Shown here piece after piece: positions 60,577 through 64,000 of a stretch of 64,000 nt of DNA. The stretch's first letter is position 1, and every line of letters begins with the position of its first letter. Position numbers and translations under genes: made by a program. Origin of the DNA: Erythrobacter colymbi (GTDB lineage: Bacteria > Pseudomonadota > Alphaproteobacteria > Sphingomonadales > Sphingomonadaceae); contig NZ_MUYK01000010.1 of the NCBI RefSeq assembly GCF_002155685.1, positions 29,500 to 93,499 on the forward strand. Reading direction: 5' to 3'. The notes below the pieces were generated by a model. It saw only the letters and a program-made list of their open reading frames with translations, was not told the origin of the DNA and searched no databases.

Positions 60577-61335
60577 TCACAAGTCACCCTCTTCTGCCAA
60601 GTGCTGAGCAGTCGGCAAATCCAGACCTGCTTCGGTGAAGGCTTGCATGAGTGCATCAGAGAAACACAAGAGCTTCTCTCCAAAGAAACGCTCACGCCAA
60701 AGGTGAGCGTCCTGAATGTCTCCTCGTCTGAATCGCAATTTCCGGAATGACGAGAGTTGGGTGAGGTATGAACGAGGAGATATTTTCTCCAGTTGCTGAA
60801 AGGCAGGGTCGAGCATCTCCGGTTTGGCGATCACGCTGTCACGCCAGTTGCCCACAGCCATAGTGTAATAGGGCTCAGGAAAGACCGAACCGTTTGGCAG
60901 CCTTAGCTCGATTGGAAAGAATTGATGGACGCCGGGCTCGAAACGCTCGATGATGTCGCGCATCTTGCCGGAGACAACCTTGATCCGGTCAACGAGCTCA
61001 ACAATATCCCCGAGCACGCGATGGGACTTTTCGGCAGAGAACCATTTGGGCGCCTCAGCCTCTTCGATGGCAGTAAGCGGCGGTGTGTGCGGGTCGGGTT
61101 CGACGCCGTGCTCATCGATAAACTTGTAGAGCACAAAGGACTTGTAAGTCATCGCTCCATACTTTTCGCCTTGCCTTTGAAATCTCAACTTTTCCTTCTC
61201 AGGCATTCCGAAACGGTAATACATTTCCAACCGCTCGGACCAACTCTCGGCTCCGGTCGGGTCATCTGCGAACTCGAATGTTCCTGAAATGAAGTACTTG
61301 CCGAACGAATCCGGCATTTGCATTCCCCAAACCAT
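60577..61335 (-). CDS. Imm11-like (DUF1629) immunity protein, orphan
   Basis: The 252-residue protein resembles the Imm11/DUF1629 group of polymorphic-toxin immunity proteins: a central SAEKSHRVLGDIVELVDRIKV block, then RFEPGVHQFFPIELRLPNGS and EPYYTMAVGNWRDS. The I-E-x-F-E-P-G-V-H-Q-F-F-P pattern is typical. The ATG at 61335 follows GGAGG; a longer frame reaching 61452 lacks a ribosome-binding site. GC content is lower than average. No toxin gene is adjacent, and the IS91-type element starts about 140 bases upstream, which may have removed the partner or carried this gene in. Confidence 0.65.
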   Translation of the reverse strand: MVWGMQMPDSFGKYFISGTFEFADDPTGAESWSERLEMYYRFGMPEKEKLRFQRQGEKYGAMTYKSFVLYKFIDEHGVEPDPHTPPLTAIEEAEAPKWFSAEKSHRVLGDIVELVDRIKVVSGKMRDIIERFEPGVHQFFPIELRLPNGSVFPEPYYTMAVGNWRDSVIAKPEMLDPAFQQLEKISPRSYLTQLSSFRKLRFRRGDIQDAHLWRERFFGEKLLCFSDALMQAFTEAGLDLPTAQHLAEEGDL

Positions 61336-61588
61336 CACGCCGCCTCCATCGCAGAATACCTCGAACCGAGCGGATTCACTGAAAATGACCAGACCATGGC
61401 AACACCGCTTAAAGGATAGCCGGGATAGACCGTTGACTCGCATAAAGGTCAATGACTTGAACGGGATCGATGCACGAACCCGCTTCGCGGGAGTGTCGCT
61501 GGCGGCGAGGGTGATGTAGAACGACAGGCGTAGCGCCTGATCCGAGAGAGGCAGACGATTGTGGCTCCTTCAACCAAGGAGTCGAACG

Positions 61589-62497
61589 ATGAACGAGATT
61601 ATTCCGATTGGGCCGGTCAGCCCGCTTCGCCAGCGGCTGATCGAGGATATGTCACTGCGCCGGTTCGGGCCGGAGACGCAACGCAACTACCAGCGCGATG
61701 TGGGACGGTTCGCGACCTGGCTGGGGCGCTCGCCGCATACCGCGACCGCCGAGGATGTCCGCCGGTTCCAGATTGAGCAACGGGAAGCCGGGGTGCCGGC
61801 GCCGACCATGAACAGCATCGTGGCGGCGCTGCGGTTCCTCTTCACCCACACCCTCGACCGGCCCGATCTTGCACGCAAGCTGGTCCGCACCGCGCACGCT
61901 CGCAAGATCCCGGTGGTGCTGACCCAGAGCGAGGTGAAGCGCCTGCTCGATGCGACCACCAGCCTCAAGCATCAGGCCGCATTGTCGGTCGCCTATGGTG
62001 CGGGTCTGCGCGTCGGCGAGGTCGCGGCGCTCAAGGTGCGCGATATCGACAGCAAGCGCATGCTGCTCAGGATCGAGCGTGGCAAAGGCGGGCGATACCG
62101 CAATGCCATGCTGCCAGAGGGCTTGCTCGTGCTGCTGCGTGACTGGTGGCGCGCGGGGCGTCAGCAGGGTGTGCTCCACGCTGATGGCTGGCTCTTCCCG
62201 GGACGAGGCGCCATGCTGCCGATCAGCACACGCCAGCTCCACCGTGTCGTCGTCGAAGCTGCCGAGGCAGCCGACATCGCCAAGCGGGTAGGACCGCACA
62301 CGCTGCGTCACAGTTTTGCTACGCACCTCCTCGAGGACGGGGTCGATATCCGCGTCATTCAGGCGCTGCTCGGTCATGCCAAGCTGAACACCACCGCCTT
62401 TTACACGCAAGTGGCAACCAAGACGGTGCGCGCCGTGGTCAGCCCGCTTGACCGGCTCGCACTGGCGGCACCGGACAAGGAGGCGCCGAGCGGCTGA
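61589..62497 (+). CDS. Tyrosine recombinase associated with IS91-type transposase
   Basis: The 302-residue phage-integrase-family enzyme has a SAM-like core-binding domain (about 10-95) and a catalytic domain with Arg in AYGAGLRVGEVAALKVRDI, Lys in ERGKGGRYR, HTLRHSFATHLLEDG (HxxR), the second His in LLGHAKLNTT and the Tyr nucleophile in TAFYTQVA. All catalytic residues are present. Recombinases of this kind often precede IS91-family transposase genes and may resolve or assist transposition. The start at 61589 follows AAGGAG. It ends six bases before the transposase gene. Confidence 0.9.
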   Translation: MNEIIPIGPVSPLRQRLIEDMSLRRFGPETQRNYQRDVGRFATWLGRSPHTATAEDVRRFQIEQREAGVPAPTMNSIVAALRFLFTHTLDRPDLARKLVRTAHARKIPVVLTQSEVKRLLDATTSLKHQAALSVAYGAGLRVGEVAALKVRDIDSKRMLLRIERGKGGRYRNAMLPEGLLVLLRDWWRAGRQQGVLHADGWLFPGRGAMLPISTRQLHRVVVEAAEAADIAKRVGPHTLRHSFATHLLEDGVDIRVIQALLGHAKLNTTAFYTQVATKTVRAVVSPLDRLALAAPDKEAPSG

Positions 62498-62503
62498 GGA
62501 CCG

Positions 62504-63697
62504 GTGCGCGCCGCACTCGAGGTCGCCGACGTTTTCTGCGCTGCCGGGCCAGCCTATCGGCTCGCCCATGCCGGGCACCTGAGCCTGCATCAGCTCAAGG
62601 TCATGTCGGCGATCGAGCACTGCCGCACCGCCGCGCTGGGCGGGCATGTCGAGGCCTGCACCGACTGCGGACATTGGCGGATCGCCTACAACTCCTGCCG
62701 CAACCGCCATTGCCCCAAGTGCCAGGGCACCGCCGCGCGCACCTGGCTCGCCTCGCGCGAGGCCGACCTGCTGCCGGTGGGATACTTCCATGTCGTCTTC
62801 ACGCTGCCTGCCGAGATCGCGGATATCGCGTTCCACAACAAGGCGCTGCTCTACGACCTGCTGTTCAAGACTGCGTCCGAGACCACGCTCACCATCGCCG
62901 CCGACCCGAAGCATCTCGGTGCCCGCATCGGCATCACCGCCGTGCTCCACACCTGGGGCTCGGCCATGACCCACCACCCGCATATCCACATGATCGTGCC
63001 GGGCGGCGGTATCGCGCCGGATGGGGAGCGATGGATATCATCCCGCCCGGCCTTCCTCCTGCCGGTGCGCGTGCTGGGCGCCTTGTTCCGCCGCCTGTTC
63101 CTCACTCGGCTGCTGGCGCTTTACGATGCCGGCAAGCTCGCCTTCTTCGGTCGGCTCGCTCATCTCGCCGATCGTCGCGCATTCCTGCGCCACCTCGCGC
63201 CGGTGCGCAAAAAGCGCTGGGTGGTCTACGCCAAGCCGCCCTTCGCCGGTCCCGAGGCCGTGCTCGCCTATCTCTCGCGCTACACCCACCGGGTCGCCAT
63301 CTCGAACAGTCGCCTCCTGCGGCTCGACGAGCATGGGGTCACGTTCCGCTACAAGGACTATCGCCGTTCTACGCCAGACCGGCAGCAGGTCATGACGCTC
63401 AGCGCCGACGAGTTCATCCGCCGCTTCCTGCTGCACTGCCTGCCACGCGGGTTCCACCGCATCCGCCACTATGGCCTGCTCGCCAGCGGCACCCGCAAGG
63501 CCCACCTCGAGCGCGCCCGCCGCCTGCTCGCCCTCGCGCCGCCCACCGCGGTCGAGCCACCCACCGAGCCCCCCGATCCGCGCCCGCCATGCCCTTGCTG
63601 CGGCGGGACCATGATCATCATCGAGACCATCGAACGCCGCTATCTGCCGCGCGGCCCGCCATGTCCGATCGCACCATCCGGGAACCTTGCGTCGTGA
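62504..63697 (+). CDS. IS91-family HUH transposase
   Basis: The 397-residue transposase acts by rolling-circle transposition. An N-terminal zinc-binding region has CTDCGHWRIAYNSCRNRHCPKCQG, the HUH metal-binding motif is HPHIHMIVPGGG and the catalytic Tyr is likely in LSRYTHRVAISNSRL. C-terminal Cys pairs (PCPCCGG) suggest another metal site. It starts at GTG. Conserved core blocks are intact, so it may be active. Family members carry adjacent genes by one-ended transposition, relevant to the orphan gene upstream. Confidence 0.9.
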   Translation: MRAALEVADVFCAAGPAYRLAHAGHLSLHQLKVMSAIEHCRTAALGGHVEACTDCGHWRIAYNSCRNRHCPKCQGTAARTWLASREADLLPVGYFHVVFTLPAEIADIAFHNKALLYDLLFKTASETTLTIAADPKHLGARIGITAVLHTWGSAMTHHPHIHMIVPGGGIAPDGERWISSRPAFLLPVRVLGALFRRLFLTRLLALYDAGKLAFFGRLAHLADRRAFLRHLAPVRKKRWVVYAKPPFAGPEAVLAYLSRYTHRVAISNSRLLRLDEHGVTFRYKDYRRSTPDRQQVMTLSADEFIRRFLLHCLPRGFHRIRHYGLLASGTRKAHLERARRLLALAPPTAVEPPTEPPDPRPPCPCCGGTMIIIETIERRYLPRGPPCPIAPSGNLAS

Positions 63698-64000
63698 CCC
63701 GGCACGGCCCCACACCGCCAGACCTCACCGCAACCGCGCTCCCGGGGATGAGGATGTCTGCATATCATCCGCCCAGGAGCAGTCGTCCCATCGCCAAAAT
63801 CGGACGGACGAGCTCCCCACAGCCGCCCTGTCACTCCAAAATCGGACGGGCTGCTCTCAAACCCGTCCGCTTATCGACACCGTCTGCAGACGCCCAGATC
63901 GGCCGTAAATCGAAATCCCCATAGCTCACCGCATGCGGCCCGCGGGTTCGGGCACCGTCGACTTTCCGACGCCTATCGGCGTCCGAAACTCTAAACGATT
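63698..64000. other. Gene-free right end of the IS91-type element
   Basis: No coding frame of note was found. Three copies of a short motif, aaaatcggacgg or a variant, lie at about 63797, 63838 and, less well kept, 63898, and a hairpin with arms gacgcc/ggcgtc lies at 63968-63983. These would fit the right-end origin region (oriIS) of an IS91 element, which contains repeats and a hairpin. The exact end is not visible. Confidence 0.45.

Larger units (their letters stand above)
61476..63990 (+). mobile_element. IS91-family element with tyrosine recombinase and HUH transposase genes
   Basis: The two genes at 61589 and 62504 form the typical pair of one IS91 branch. Boundaries are estimates: on the left a hairpin cccgc/gcggg at 61479-61491, beginning next to a GAAC tetranucleotide at 61476, and on the right a hairpin gacgcc/ggcgtc at 63968-63983. 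IS91 elements lack terminal inverted repeats and move by rolling-circle replication from a right-end origin, so only comparison with an empty site can fix the ends. The right end may lie beyond the window. Confidence 0.65.

Overview
The window is a GC-rich chromosomal segment of an alphaproteobacterium. The most likely home is Sphingomonadales, near Erythrobacteraceae. This is inferred from family content (UrcA protein, HWE-type histidine kinase, NDUFS6-like zinc-finger protein, MidA-type methyltransferase, DUF5063 and DUF2147 proteins, many short inverted repeats of alphaproteobacterial type), not from an rRNA gene, as none is present. Gene density is high and most genes are chromosomal housekeeping or catabolic genes. 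No tRNA, rRNA, prophage or CRISPR array was seen.

Layout. 1-3.9 kb: the end of a MidA methyltransferase gene, a DUF2147 protein, and a two-gene ABC importer whose permease and solute-binding domains are fused. 4-9.8 kb: isovaleryl-CoA dehydrogenase and methylcrotonyl-CoA carboxylase beta (leucine breakdown), interleaved with small genes including an AT-rich membrane-protein gene, then lipid-type acyltransferase and DUF1295 genes. 9.9-16.4 kb: TetR regulator, SnoaL-like protein, M50-like peptidase, AI-2E-type permease, gyrB and a PIG-L deacetylase. 16.5-24.2 kb: ZIP-like transporter, acyl-CoA ligase, a 27-residue small protein, urcA, guaA, a GNAT acetyltransferase, a YceI lipoprotein and nitronate monooxygenase. 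24.2-31.3 kb: hypothetical genes, an ABC ATPase, nadB with a coupled DUF5063 gene, a TraB/GumN protein and an alpha/beta hydrolase. 31.3-39.1 kb: an erythromycin-esterase-like gene, then a probable catabolic island (TIM-barrel isomerase, SDR, Rieske oxygenase, VOC protein, LuxR-type regulator, acyl-CoA ligase).

39.2-48.2 kb: an HWE histidine kinase, a four-gene arsenic operon (arsR, arsI-like, arsC, aquaglyceroporin), ribonucleotide reductase nrdA/nrdB with a small membrane gene between them, and a NaeI-like type II restriction-modification pair of lower GC. 48.2-60.4 kb: DUF1294, a thermonuclease-like protein, small proteins, argB, yggT, folD, a MarC protein, a DUF475 protein, a YciI protein, putA, a chlorite-dismutase-family protein and an endonuclease/exonuclease/phosphatase protein. 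60.6-64 kb: an Imm11-like orphan gene followed by an IS91-family element made of a tyrosine recombinase and an HUH transposase.

Functional links. Leucine (ivd, mccB) and proline (putA) catabolism, several CoA-ester enzymes and the Rieske/ligase island suggest an aerobic heterotroph using amino acids and hydrophobic or aromatic carbon. The arsenic operon is a coherent unit: regulator, methylarsenical-cleaving dioxygenase, arsenate reductase and an arsenite-conducting channel. Regions of acquired character are the AT-rich gene at 7.8 kb, the restriction-modification pair at 46.4-48.2 kb and the Imm11/IS91 end. The strongest unexplained signals are a perfect palindrome at 24.24 kb with a diverged copy ahead of nadB, and the 27-residue small protein with its structured leader at 19.0 kb.
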